64,000 nt of DNA from Trichomonas vaginalis G3 (GCF_026262505.1 NC_067205.1:14198001-14262000); one strand, 5' to 3'; positions 1-11,241 are shown, numbered from the stretch's first letter. Numbers and translations are program-made. The notes: a model not told the origin generated them from the sequence alone.

Positions 1-763
1 TGATTTAAGTTAATTTTTTCTAAATTATTCATATGATAGAATGTTCCTTCTAAAAAATTTCAATCTTTGGAGGAATTGTGATTTCAACTAAAGAATTGCA
101 ACCAGTGAAGGCTCGTTTTCCAATATATTCAAGAGAATCAGGAAGTTGAATAGAAGATAAATTATAGCAAAAAGCAAAAGCATTCTCTTCAATATATTTT
201 AATGAATTTGGAAGAGTTATTTTAGGAAGTGCTTTACACATTTTAAATGCAGAATATTCGATTCCTTCAAGAGAATCTGACATTTTAATCTTAGTAAGAG
301 AAGTACATCCCTGAAATGCAGATTCATTGATAAATTGTACATTATTTAAATTAATTTCGGTGAGGTTTTTGCATCCATAATAGCAATTTACTGGAATTAC
401 TTTCAAATTATCTGTGAAAAATGCATTTTTTAATGAAACGCAGTTTGAAAATGCGCTATCACCAATTATATTTGTGTATTGTGGGATATTAAACATGCTA
501 AGTTTAGTACAGCCGCTGAATGCATTATTTCCGATTCTGAAAGTTTTCGAGGAAAGGTCAAAACTGACTCTTTCAAGTTTTGTAAGTGATGAAAATGAGT
601 TGTCTCCAAGTTCTGTAACATTTAATATAATTCTTGCAACGGTTAAAATTTCTGGTATTTCTTCGAAGCCGGTGAAGCTTCCATCGCCACTGATAGTACA
701 TTCAGTATGATCATCATCAAAATTAATTGTTATTGTAGCAAGAAGACTAAAGAGAATAATCAT
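1..763 (-). pseudogene. BspA-like leucine-rich repeat surface protein, runs off the left edge, frameshifted
   Basis: The frame from 763 to 50 gives 237 residues: a short hydrophobic N-terminus (residues 2-14), then BspA-type (TpLRR, LRR_5) repeats of about 23 residues with the recurring pattern I-x-x-x-A-F-x-x-C-x-x-L. BspA-like proteins are abundant trichomonad surface proteins linked to adhesion. The frame stops after PPKIEIF, but the DNA at 1-60, read in another frame, continues as further repeat sequence closely matching the neighbour at 1168-3057 (GTFYHMNNLEKINLN beside CFYGMKNLKKINLN). I infer one indel in the T-run near 54-60; the gene continues beyond the window. Either a pseudogene or an uncorrected homopolymer error. 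The start was chosen because it matches the neighbour's N-terminus. Confidence 0.85.
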
Positions 764-1167
764 AATAACACAATTTTGACAAACGGTTACAGATTTAAAT
801 TGAATACGGTAAAAAAATTATCGTCCGAAATCAGAAATTTCAATGAACTGCTTAATTTTTTACAACCATATCATTCGTTGCCTTGATAAAATATAAAAAT
901 TCAACTATTAAATATATTCATTGGGAAATTTATTGAAAAAATTGATTTATGAACCATAATAAGTGCGTCATTAGATTTTTATAAATAATGATATTTCAAA
1001 AAAAACCTTTTTAATCACCATAATATATTTTTAAAATAATAATTATGACCATCAAGATAATTAGCCACTGATGTATAGCAAATTACCTATTTTATATAAT
1101 TTCAAGTTAAAACCGATGTAATACAGCCTTAAAAAAGAATAGTAAATAAAAAAGATTTTTATCTTTA
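764..1167. other. AT-rich host intergenic region
   Basis: 404 bases between the two tandem BspA-like genes. No coding frame, RNA gene or repeat was recognised. It must hold the promoter of the left gene and the 3' end of the right gene; no initiator could be fixed by eye. Confidence 0.6.
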
Positions 1168-3057
1168 TTAAATATTGGAAGGTATCTCTGAAAAACCCTT
1201 CATTCTATTCTTTCTCCATCGGAGTATAAAGAATGCAGCAATTACACCAATAATAATTAGGATTGCGAGAGCAACTAAAATACCAACTGTTGGAGACTTT
1301 CCACCACACTTAGGATTAACTCCACATTTGGTGTATCTTGAAAGTTCAATTCCAAATAATTTTCCTTTATATTCTGGATTTAAGTTTACGCATTTTATTC
1401 TTATGTTATCTGAAAGATCTCCTTCGATTTCATATATTCCATTATATGTAAATGTTTCAAAAGCTACATGTTTTTTGCTATTAATTTTTCTAATTTTACA
1501 TGTGATATTAATTGCTTGAAAGGAATGGCCAGTAAATGAAATTTCTTCACCTGCATTTACAATATTAATTACACATTTAGGATCAGAAATTGGAATTGTA
1601 ATATTATTTATAGAAGATGAATTAAATATTATTTCTTTGAAATTGGCACAATTTGAGAAAACATTAACATCAAATTCAACATTCGAAATAACATGTACAA
1701 ATTTTAGATTTCCACAAGAAGCAAAACATTCTAATCCAACCATTTGTAGAGATTCTGGAAGATATACTTCTGTTAAAGATGAGCAACTATAAAATGCCTT
1801 CAAACCGATTTTATTTAGTGACGCTGGGAATCTGATTGATTTCAATTTTTCACACTTATAGAAAGCTTGTTGATTAATTGCTTCTAAATGTTCTGGTAAT
1901 TGAACATTAACTAATTCATTGCATGAATAAAATAAATTTTTACCAATTATTTTAACATTATTTGGTATTTTGATCTGTTTCAAGCTACTGCATGAAGCAA
2001 AAACGCCAGAATCAATGTTCACATTATCATTCTTGAATGTCACGCTTTCAAGAGAGGAGCAGTCTTCAAAGGCATTATCTTCCAGTTTAACATTATCTGA
2101 ATTAAAAATTAATGATGTAATAGATATTCCTTTGAAACATTTTTCGCCAAAATAACTTAATGTTGATGGTAAATTTAATTCTCCTTTTAGACCTGAATAT
2201 TCAAAACCACTTAAATAAATTTTAGTCAAACTATCTCCATAGTTAATATCATCCAAATTAGAACAATTTGCTAATGCTTGAGACTCAATAACTTTTACGT
2301 GATTGAGATTAATCTTTTTTAAGTTTTTCATACCATAGAAACATCCTGCTGAAATTGATTGAATTTTAGGTGGTACAGTGATTTCTGTAAACCCATTGAT
2401 TCTACAGAAAGCATTTGCACCGATATATTCTAATGAATCAGGTAAATTAAATGGATCTAAATTGTAGCAGTAAAAGAATGCTGCATCGCCAATATATGTG
2501 ATTGAATTGGAAATTGTGACTTTCTTAAGTGAAGAACAAGATGCAAAAGTTTCTTTTTGAATTATCTCAAGTGGCTTTTTAAATATGATTTCTGAAAGAC
2601 TTGAACATTCTTTAAACGCACCTTCTGCTATGTTATCTACATTTGTTAAATTGAGAAATTTCAATTTTGAGCATTCCCAAAAGCATTTACTTGATACATT
2701 TCTGCATGATGAGGGAAAATCAAATTGTGTAAGTGCCATACAACCAGAAAATGCTTCATCATCAATTATTATAGTGTTATCTGGTATTTTAATTGTATGT
2801 AGTGACTTTAAATGCTTGAATGCTTTTTTTCCGATAATCAAAGATTTTGATGTAAGATTCATGACAATTACTTCAACATAAGGATATAAGTTAAATGAAT
2901 TTTTAGCAAATTCTGTGATATTTCCGAAAAATGTAGCTTTTTTAATATTACTTGGAATTAATGGTGAGAATTCATAAATTCCATCTGTTGTAATATTAAC
3001 TTCTGATTTATCATCATTGAATGATATGATAGAAAGCAGGCAAAAGAGATGTAACAT
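1168..3057 (-). CDS. BspA-like leucine-rich repeat membrane protein
   Basis: 629 residues in one open frame. Residues 2-13 are hydrophobic and may be a signal peptide. Residues of about 20-510 are BspA-type LRR_5 repeats of about 23 residues. A cysteine-containing juxtamembrane stretch (SRYTKCGVNPKCGG) precedes a single membrane segment at about 589-612 and a short basic cytoplasmic tail (RWRKNRMKG). This is the type I membrane form of the trichomonad BspA family, which places the repeats outside the cell. It is a tandem paralogue of the gene at 1-763, with the same order of repeats. The function is inferred from the family; the ligand is unknown. Confidence 0.92.
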   Translation of the reverse strand: MLHLFCLLSIISFNDDKSEVNITTDGIYEFSPLIPSNIKKATFFGNITEFAKNSFNLYPYVEVIVMNLTSKSLIIGKKAFKHLKSLHTIKIPDNTIIIDDEAFSGCMALTQFDFPSSCRNVSSKCFWECSKLKFLNLTNVDNIAEGAFKECSSLSEIIFKKPLEIIQKETFASCSSLKKVTISNSITYIGDAAFFYCYNLDPFNLPDSLEYIGANAFCRINGFTEITVPPKIQSISAGCFYGMKNLKKINLNHVKVIESQALANCSNLDDINYGDSLTKIYLSGFEYSGLKGELNLPSTLSYFGEKCFKGISITSLIFNSDNVKLEDNAFEDCSSLESVTFKNDNVNIDSGVFASCSSLKQIKIPNNVKIIGKNLFYSCNELVNVQLPEHLEAINQQAFYKCEKLKSIRFPASLNKIGLKAFYSCSSLTEVYLPESLQMVGLECFASCGNLKFVHVISNVEFDVNVFSNCANFKEIIFNSSSINNITIPISDPKCVINIVNAGEEISFTGHSFQAINITCKIRKINSKKHVAFETFTYNGIYEIEGDLSDNIRIKCVNLNPEYKGKLFGIELSRYTKCGVNPKCGGKSPTVGILVALAILIIIGVIAAFFILRWRKNRMKGFSEIPSNI

Positions 3058-3618
3058 TAAAATAAATTAAAAATTTTGTACACCTTTGAAATTTTTGAAT
3101 GAATAGGGCCAAATGTGAATAAAAATATCTCAAACACAATTATATATTTGATTTAACTATAAAGATGCAATATAGAAAAAAAAATTCAAAGACTCATATA
3201 AACTTTTCTATTTGAATTTTGAATTCAAAAATGAGAGCTCGCCATGATCTGTAATTAGTCATGAACTATAAAAATTAATTGATGGCTTTATACAAAAAGA
3301 AAAATGAATGTATCAGATAAAATAAAAAAATTTACAAACAAATCCTCTCATATCTTTCGGCAGCTTAACATGTTCTAGTTATGAAGGTGTGATCGGAAAA
3401 TAATTGAATGTATCAGACTTTATTATGAAGTTTACAAATTTATCAGACAATTATCTGCTTAATTTTATTCTTTAACAAAGTTTGTTGATTGATGTTGTAA
3501 TTGAAATAAATGAAACTGTTGGTGTCCTCATTCTTTTGAGTTACTTTCTATATCTTTGTAAGTCAATATAAATATCTGAATAAAATTAATAAACATATTA
3601 GTCTGTTTAAAATTTTCT
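3058..3618. other. AT-rich host intergenic region
   Basis: About 560 bases between the BspA-like gene and the 3' end of the ankyrin gene. Short open frames here are shadows or random. Two loosely similar stretches (around 3305-3340 and 3405-3445, both with aatgtatcaga) suggest a small degenerate direct repeat. Nothing else was seen. Confidence 0.5.
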
Positions 3619-6600
3619 TCACAATTTTTCATCTGAGGATGTCTGCAATTGACTTTCATCCTCGGCTTTCGAGACAATTTGTGGTTTAAGTTCATTTGTT
3701 TTAGCAGCATGCTTTTTGCTTTGTGAGGTATCAGTTGATTTGATAGGTTTTTTGTCACTGGCATGTAGTGATTCTGTGCCATTATTGTTAATTTCAAGGT
3801 TACATAAAATTTGAACAATATTATGATGACCATTTTCAGAAGCAGTATCTAATGGAGTTTTACCATTTTGTAACGGAATATTTGGATCCGCGTGATGAGA
3901 AAGAAGAAGTTTAACAATCTTTTTGTGGCCATTTTGGCATGATATGTAGAGCGCTGTGGAACCGTCATTTCGTTGAGCATTAATGTTGAGATTTGATTGT
4001 TCCAATAAGATTTTAACAACGTTTGTATGCCCATGTTGACATGCGATATAAAGTGGAGATGTTCCATCATTAAATGGAATATTTGGATCTGCATTGTATG
4101 AAAGAAGAAGTTGAACAAGTTCGTGATAACCAAGTTGACATGCAACATAAAGAGAAGTTGCACCTTGATTTTGGCGAGCATTAATGTTGAGATTTTGTTG
4201 ATTTAATAAGACACGAACAACATCTTGTTGATTATTTCGACATGCAATAAACAAAGGTGTCATTCTATCTATTATTTGTATATTTGGATCAGCATGATGG
4301 CTCAGTAGAAGTTCAACAATACTTTTATGACCGCATTGGCATGAAATACAAAGAGGGTTCCATCCATTGCCGTTTTGAGCATTTATGTTGATATTTGGCT
4401 GATTTAATAATATTTTAACAATTTCAATGTGGCCATTTTGGCATGCAGTATAAAGAGGAGAAATATCATTATTACATGTTTTATTAATATCGGTCTTTGA
4501 ATTGTTTAATAAGATCTTGACAATTTCAGTATTGCCTTCTTGGCATGCATAATAAAGAGGAGTTGTTCCATCTATGAATGGAATGTTTGGATCTGCTCCA
4601 TGCGCAAGTAGGAGTTCAGCTATTTCTTGCAATCTATTTTGGCACGATATATAAAATGCTGTTGCTTTATCGTCTCGTTGATAGTCGATGTTGAGATTTG
4701 GATATTTTAATAAAAGTTTGACAACTTCTGTTTTTCCATTTTGACAAGCAATAAAAAGTGGAGTTGTTCCATCGCTAATTGGAATATTTGGATCTGCATT
4801 ATATGAAAGAAGAAGGCTAACGATATCAGGATATCCTTGTTGGCAGGATATAAAAAGAGAAGTCGAGCCATTTTTGCGCCGATAGTTAATTTTGATATTT
4901 GGTTGATTTAATAAAACAAGAACTACATCTAGGCGATTATTAAAGCATGCAATAAACAATGGTGTGACCCCATCTCCATATGTAATATTTGGATCAGCAT
5001 GATGAGCAAGAAGAATTTCAACAATTTCTTTATGGCCTAGTTGACATGATACATAGAGTGCTGATGGACTTAAAGAATTCTGTGCATTAATGTCGATATT
5101 TTGTTGACTTAATAAAACTTTCACCACATCTGTATGTCCCATGCCACATGCAATATATAGAGGAGTTGCACCGTTATCACCATATTTATTTATGTCAATT
5201 ATTGGACTATCAAGAAGGATTTTTACAATTTCTAAATTTCCGTTTTGAGATGCAATCATTAGAGGAGATAGTGAACCTTGGTATAAAATATTTGGATCTG
5301 CATTAAATAATATTAGTAACTTAGCGACTTCTGCGTGATTATTAAAGCAAGCAATAAATAAAGGGGTGGCGCCTTTATTATTTTGTGCATTTATAAAGCT
5401 ATTTTGTTTGTCCAATAAGATTCTAACCACATCTGTATGACCATTTTGACATGCAACATAAAGAGGTGTTTCACCGGTTTTGAATGGAATATTTGGATCT
5501 GCATGATGAGAAAGAAGAAGTTTAACAACTTCTTTATGACCATTTTGACATGACATGTAAAGTGCTGTTGAGCCAGTATTATTTTGTGCATTAATGTTAA
5601 CATTCGTTTGTTCTAACAAAAATTGAACTACTTCTGAGTGGCCATTCTCACATGCGATTATAAATGGTGTTGTGCCATTTTGTAATGGAATATTTGGATC
5701 GGCTTGATGAGAAAGAAGAAGTTCAACAATATCTTTAAATCCATATTGGCATGAAATATAAAATGCTGTGGAACCGTTATTTCGTTGAGCATTAATGTTG
5801 AGATTTGATTGTTCCAATAATATTTTAACAACGTTGGTATGTCCATTTTGACATGCGATATAAAGTGGAGATGCTCCATCATTAAATGGAATATTTGGAT
5901 CTGCATTGTGAGAAAGAAGAAGTTGAACAAGTTCATGATAACTGCGTTCGCATGAAACATAAAGAGATGTTGAGCTATTATTTCGTCGCGCATTGATGTT
6001 GAGATTTGATTGTTTCAATAATATTTTAACAATGTTTGTATGTCCATTTTGACATGCGACAAAAAGAGGAGTTGATTCATCATTAAACGGAATATTTGGA
6101 TCTGCATGGTGAGAAAGAAGAAGCTTGACAAGTTCATGATAACCGCGTTCGCATGAAACAAAAAGAGATGTTGATCCATTATTTCGTTGTGAATTAATGT
6201 TGAGATTTTGTTGTTTTAGTAAGATACAAACAACATTTTGTTGATTATTATAACATGCAGCAAACAAAGGTGTCAATCCATCTCCATAAAGAATATTTGG
6301 ATCTGCATGATGAGCAAGAAGTTGTTCAATAATTTCTGTATGTCCTTTATAGCATGCGATATAAAGAGGAGTCGATCCATTAGCTTGTTTTTTATTGATT
6401 TCAATATTCGATATGTTAAGTAAAATTTTGACAATTTCTGCATAACCATTTTGGCATGCAATATATAATGGTGAATACCCATTTCCAAAAGAAATATTTG
6501 GATCAGCATGTTGATTAACAAGGAGTTCAACAATATCTTTATGTCCATTCATACATGCTACCATAATGGGCGTTGAACCATCATTTCTTTGAGTGTTAAT

Positions 6601-8057
6601 TTTGATATCTCTTTGGGCAAGAAGAAGTTTAACAACTTCTGTGTGTCCATTTTGGCAAGCAACATATAATGGAGTTGAATTACTATTTGTTTGTGTGTTT
6701 GGATCGGCATGATGGGAAAGAAGAAGATCAACAATATCTGTATGACCTTTTTGGCAAGCAATATAAAGAGGTGTTATTTGATTGCTCATTTTGTCAACTT
6801 CAATTGAAGGATTTTGCAATAATTTTTTAACTAAATCTTTATGTCCATTTTGACATGCAATATATAATGCTGTGGAACCATTTTCATTCTGTAAATTGAC
6901 ATCAATTGAATATGGAAGGAGTGATAATATTTCAGAGTAACCTTTATATGAAATCGCATGAATTAATGATTCCTTATGAGTTGTAACTAAATCGGTTCTT
7001 GCATATTTATGTATCAAAAAATATACAATATTTTTGAAACCATTCAAACAAGCAACATAAAGAGGTGTTTCTCCCTGCTCGTTTTGATAATTAAGAACTA
7101 CACCTTTCTGATATAAGTATTTGACAATTTCAAAATATCCATTTTGGCATGCAATGAATAATGGAGAAGATTCATCCCTCATATTTTTATTCGGATCTGC
7201 ACCTCTATCAATCAAAAATTTAATGAGATCTAAATTTCCATTTTGGCAAGCAATGAATAAACCTGTGGCTCCAAATATATTTGTTTGATTGATATCAACG
7301 CCTTTACTTAAAAGATATTCTATTATTTTCATATAATTTGAAGTTTCATTTACATAATTAACTTCCATGTAATGTCCAAAATAACATGCCATTGTGAATG
7401 GTGTTTCTTTTACTGCATTATCTGAATTAAAATCCTTTCTTAAAGTTTCAAAATAATACTCTAAAATATTGAATTTTCCTGAAAAAGCGACAAATTCATA
7501 TACTAATTTATTAAAATCTGCTTTGTGCTTATAAAATTTGTCAAACAAAACAGCGTCATCTCTTTTTAGTGCAAATTCATAAGGATCTTGTCTGCTAGGA
7601 TTAGCTCCAAATTCGAGTAAAAAATCAATAAGGAACGTATCATTCAAATCACAAGCGACAAAAAGAGGTGTTTTTGTTTTTTGTCTAATCTGTTGATGTT
7701 GAATTTGATCATTTTTAGTAACAAAGTGTAATTTCTAAACATAATGAAATCTAACCAAACAGGAGAGAGAACATTCGTGTTCTTCCTATGGAGAAAAATC
7801 TTTGCATCCATACACCTATTGCAATCATTGAATTGAGACATCATTTCTTTGTTTTCGCTCATAATTGCTAAAAATGTTAAAAGTGGTTTAATTTCAAAAA
7901 CATTTGTTGATTTAAGATAATTATAACAATTAATTGCTCCATTATGACATGCATCTTCGAGTAAGTTCATGTTACCTATCCTATATGTTGATAAATTGAT
8001 ATGTTTTCTCTTGATTTGGCGTTTTAAGGGAGGCTTACGACCAGATAAAGATCTCAA
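3619..8057 (-). CDS. Giant ankyrin-repeat protein with N-terminal helical domain, one frameshift
   Basis: Two overlapping frames make one gene: 8057-7644 (137 residues, N-terminal domain of the type that precedes ankyrin repeats in trichomonads, with LLEDACHNGAINCYNYL) and 7647-3619 (1342 residues). The upstream frame ends in KKQKHLFLSLVI, while the next frame over the same DNA reads TPLFVACDLND, a proper ankyrin repeat. An indel in the A-rich stretch near 7670-7690 therefore separates them. The body holds well over 30 ankyrin repeats of 33 residues (TPLYIACQNGHxxIVKLLL), followed by a polar Ser/Lys-rich tail of about 60 residues. Ankyrin stacks bind proteins; the partner is unknown. It may be a pseudogene or carry a base-calling error. 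Confidence 0.88.
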
Positions 8058-8658
8058 TTTTTTGTGAAGTTTACAAGAAAAGTGAGATTCGTTAAGCGTT
8101 TTTCTCGTTGAATATCAAGTTTTCCCGAATTTTAGTTATTCATAAAGCACCTCTATATTATCCCCTATCTACCGATATGATTATTTTTCAAAAAGCTAGC
8201 ACATTAATGAAACAAGATTTTTTTCGAAAAAATTTTAAATTTTCTAGGCGTTTTGTGTAATGTTTTTTTATACAAAAGAACCAAAAAAATATTTTTTTTT
8301 GAAGAATGATTTGGATAGAATACTTTGCGGAAATTATTTTTATTATAATTTTGGTCGATAAATACTGGCGGATTCAATTTTGGCAAACCTCCAAGATTTC
8401 ATTTTTGGACGATTCCGAATGGTGTCCTTTTTGAATTTTAATTGGAAAAATATATTTGTCGATATATGGAGATACTAAAATACTTAGTTTAAAAATTCTA
8501 TGTCAAATCGTCACCTTTTTCCCATTTTTTTCAGCTATTTTTTATTAAAATCTAATTGTAAATTAATGGGTAATACATTGTGCTATTTTACTTTTTCAAA
8601 GCTGTATCAATTTATTGAGAGAAATTTTCAAGTTCGGAATTTGGATGAAAAGTGAAGA

Positions 8659-8663
<5 letters not shown>
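8058..8663. other. Host intergenic DNA up to Polinton copy 1
   Basis: About 600 AT-rich bases upstream of the ankyrin gene. No gene was recognised. It ends at an A24 run (8664-8687) that abuts the terminal repeat of Polinton copy 1. Confidence 0.5.
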
Positions 8664-8687
<24 letters not shown>

Positions 8688-8689
<2 letters not shown>

Positions 8690-8730
8690 TAGTGGGGCTT
8701 CCAGGCACTTCGTGCCCTCTAGCCCCTAAA
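8688..8730. repeat. Polinton copy 1 left terminal inverted repeat
   Basis: The GGGGCT...AGCCCC outer arms enclose an inner hairpin, GGCAC-ttc-GTGCC. The inverse copy lies at 28473-28511. An A24 run (8664-8687) sits directly outside. No clear six-base target duplication was found. Confidence 0.85.
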
Positions 8731-8748
8731 TTTTTTCCAAAGTTTAGA

Positions 8749-9018
8749 ATGTCATTCCGTAATTGGGACGAAGTCATTGCGCACTTTTCTACGCACCAAC
8801 CAACACCAGAGCAGTTAGAAGTGCTTGAGAAGATGAAGGAGGAGACTCTGGAGTATTTGAGACAACAAATTGCAAATTACAATTCGAAGATTGACGAAAC
8901 AGTCTATAGAGTCTCATCGGCAGAGTCACATATAGAAGTGGACCAGTTGGTCAGTGACTTATTATATTATACTGCTGAACGAAACAAATTATATAACAAA
9001 TTGAAAGAATTGGAATAA
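8749..9018 (+). CDS. Small coiled-coil protein at the tip of Polinton copy 1
   Basis: 89 residues from the ATG at 8749 (MSFRNWDEV), about 20 bases inside the terminal repeat. The middle is a helical, charged coiled coil (EQLEVLEKMKEETLEYLRQQ) and the C-terminus is again helical (AERNKLYNKLKELE). Copies 2 and 3 have no counterpart at this place, so it looks like terminal cargo. It converges on the gene at 9127-9657; between them a G6-ctt-C6 hairpin (9070-9086) could mark the shared 3' end. Function unknown. Confidence 0.6.
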   Translation: MSFRNWDEVIAHFSTHQPTPEQLEVLEKMKEETLEYLRQQIANYNSKIDETVYRVSSAESHIEVDQLVSDLLYYTAERNKLYNKLKELE

Positions 9019-9126
9019 AAAATTAATATTTTACTTATATTTTTTTTCTTACAAGCTCTGGGTAGTATGTGGGGGGCTTCCCCCCGAAGATGTTTAGTAT
9101 AAATGAAGTTTTTATTCGGAAAATTG

Positions 9127-9657
9127 TTAGCCTTCTGGTGTGAATTCGGAGGACTCTTTCTTTTCAACATCAAAGTCATCTGGTGTATCGAACTGAATGT
9201 ATGAAAGCCAAATGTTGTATGTGTTTTCCAATTGGCTTTCAAACTTGAGATACATTCCATGCATGAGTGTTATTTCAGTTTCAACGTAGAGTTGCTGATG
9301 TGGCTTGAAGACATGCATGAGAATTGGTCCTCCAAATTCGTCCTTGAAAAACTTGCAGTAGCAAACATAAACTGAGATAGAGTCTCCTTCTTCAATGTCT
9401 TCTGCTTGGTTAACGAAATGAATAGCAATTTTGCGTACTTGAATTGTGTTGTTGTCTGAGTAAAATAATGGTTTGAACTTGGGGTTGAGTGAGCTAAGAC
9501 ATTGCCATTTTGCTGTTTCTTGTCCGTACTCACGTTCTTCTTCGTCATCCTGATATCCGTAACTCTTTGATTTGAATTCGACCCAAAGCTGTTCGACTTT
9601 TTTTGCAGCTTTGGGTGGAAGACTTTCAATAAGCTGACATATAGTTCTGTCAACCAT
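9127..9657 (-). CDS. Terminal variable protein of Polinton copy 1 (beta-rich, unknown function)
   Basis: 176 residues. The N-terminal 45 residues are charged and helical; residues of about 75-160 alternate hydrophobic and polar positions, as in a beta-sandwich (ISVYVCYCKFF, LYVETEITLMHGMYLKF, YNIWLSYIQF); the tail is acidic. Its position, strand and the order of its C-terminal strands resemble the terminal genes at 31697-32785 and 56942-58126, although the sequences are very different. I infer remote homology, unproven. Two coding frames overlap here; the one given has the more protein-like composition. Confidence 0.55.
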   Translation of the reverse strand: MVDRTICQLIESLPPKAAKKVEQLWVEFKSKSYGYQDDEEEREYGQETAKWQCLSSLNPKFKPLFYSDNNTIQVRKIAIHFVNQAEDIEEGDSISVYVCYCKFFKDEFGGPILMHVFKPHQQLYVETEITLMHGMYLKFESQLENTYNIWLSYIQFDTPDDFDVEKKESSEFTPEG

Positions 9658-9675
9658 TATCTTTGTTATTGTTGA

Positions 9676-10087
9676 AAATAGTTGACGATTGTGTCACCTA
9701 ATTCGAATGGGTCAGGTGTTTCTTTTTGTAGTTTGGTAAAGTCTGCAAGAACTTTGTTGAGTTGTTCACAATATTCTTTGTTAAGTTGCAGGACTCTTTC
9801 TTCTGGCTTTGAATTGAAGTATTCTTCAGACAATCTGAGTAGTATTTTGCGTAGTTAGCGTTGCTGTGGTTCTTTGTAATACGGAGCTCGTTTGGTATTG
9901 TTTTTGGTAGTGAAAGTGGCTTTGGATTGAGTGAATTGCAGGACAAATTTGAATTTGAATTGTCTGTTCTGCTTGGAGAATGTGTAGATGCTGCAGTTTG
10001 ATATTGAGGTTCTAAACCTGTGGGCGCTGAAAGTCTGCAAGCAATTTCTTCAGGTGAATTTGGAGCGAACACGCTAGCGAATGCCAT
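9676..10087 (-). pseudogene. Broken terminal gene of Polinton copy 1
   Basis: A minus-strand coding stretch starting near MAFASVFAPNSPEEIACRLS, just upstream of the gene at 9127-9657 and just inside the conserved CAACGG block. It is broken. Composition is polar and Ser/Asn-rich. No family was recognised. By position it corresponds to the N-terminal part of the long terminal gene of copies 2 and 3. Confidence 0.5.
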
Positions 10088-10124
10088 TAGACAAAAATAA
10101 ACTGTTTTTTTCAAATAAGAGTTT

Positions 10125-10410
10125 GAGATGAACCGTTTTCGTCAACGGAGACCCCCTCTATTTTTTATTTTTATTTAATAGTTACCGTTGGCAAACCGTT
10201 CCATCTCAAATATTGAATGAACTATAAACGTTTTTTGTTTTCTATATATACTTTTTGTCCAACGGTAAAACTTTTTACACAACGGTTTTTGAGAGTCGTC
10301 GCCGTTGACTTTTTTGTAGAGCACTCAAAATAGTATAACTTTGTCCGGACAAGTAAGGGTCTATCGTCGCTACAGGAAAAGTTACAGGCGTTCCAAGGAA
10401 GTATACTTTG
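10125..10410. promoter_or_regulatory. Conserved bidirectional noncoding block with CAACGG sites (copy 1)
   Basis: About 285 bases almost identical to 32970-33255 and 58178-58463. It holds five exact CAACGG motifs (three forward, two reverse) plus AACCGTT-type half sites. CAACGG is the core of Myb-type DNA binding. The block lies between the divergent terminal gene and, in copies 2 and 3, the large coiled-coil gene, so a promoter/enhancer or replication role is inferred. In this copy it is cut off on the right by rRNA sequence. Confidence 0.6.
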
Positions 10411-11216
10411 AGAAGACTTTGTCTATGTATCATCCAGGGTATCTGTTAGTTCCTTTGTTGCTGGTGTTGCGCGGGGGTGTTGAAGATGGTGGGGATCGAG
10501 TTCTTACTACCGCTGTTTGGTTATGCTTACTATCAAAAGGAATATGTAGATAGAAAGTTTGCTGGTGGCGAGCACACTTCGAAAAGAGCCCAGCGAGTAG
10601 GTGTCCTCAGTTTGAGCTTCAGTGAGGACAGAAATCGAGACGGTTGAAGGTAAGGCCAAAAGCTCAAATTTACTGTGCCTTTTGTACTAGGTCGTTAGCG
10701 AAAGTAAGGGCTAACGTCCCCTAAATAGCCTGAGGTGCATGAGGATTGGGTAGACAAGTTCCTCCGGGAACTGGCTGTGGCTGCTAAGAGATCAATAACG
10801 CGTTTTTGATTCTTCGATGTCGGCTCTTCCTACTAGTGATGTACAAATTGCTAAGGTCGGATTGTTCACCCGTCTTAGGGATCGGAGCTGGGTTTAGACC
10901 GTCGTGACCGGTTTGGTTTTATTCCTACGGATTAGGCATCAATGATAGTAGATTGATTTATACGAGAAGGAACTGTTGATTATGGCCTCTGGTTAGCGAA
11001 TTATCGGAAAGGTATGTCGCGCAGCTACGCGTCTGGGATTAATGGCTGAAAGCCTCTTAACAGAAGCCCATTAGAAGGTGATGCACGTGAATGTCTTGGA
11101 ACCGATAGAATAATCAATACTCAAAGGTCCGCTTATAGGTAACCATGTAGAAGACATTGTGCTGAACGAAGGTACTGTAAAAGCAGTGGAGTGGCATTAC
11201 TCCAGACTGTTGAGGT
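10411..11216 (+). rRNA. 3' end of host large-subunit (28S) rRNA, partial
   Basis: The universal 3' landmarks of LSU rRNA occur in order on the plus strand: agaagact at the start of the peptidyl-transferase region, ggtgtcctcag..gaggacagaaatc, the gggaactggctgtggc block, ttcttcgatgtcggctcttcct, gattgttcacccg, gagctgggtttagaccgtcgtga, the sarcin-ricin region (about 10960-10970), ggattaatggctgaa and a 3' tail ending before the gap. Everything upstream of domain V is absent. Small departures from expected universal bases fit indel noise. It directly follows Polinton sequence, so it is a truncated rDNA piece or a chimeric join. Confidence 0.9.
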
Positions 11217-11241
11217 NNNNNNNNNNNNNNNNNNNNNNNNN
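11217..11241. other. Assembly gap (25 Ns)
   Basis: Twenty-five unknown bases directly after the rRNA 3' end. The left and right flanks need not be neighbours in the real genome. Confidence 0.99.

Noticed and set aside
4181-6761. Several minus-strand frames of 60-110 residues inside the ankyrin gene
   Set aside because: Out-of-frame shadows of the ankyrin repeat, rich in Phe/Ile/Met and recurring with each repeat.
10341-10553. Open frame of 70 residues
   Set aside because: It crosses the join of the noncoding CAACGG block and LSU rRNA; not a gene.
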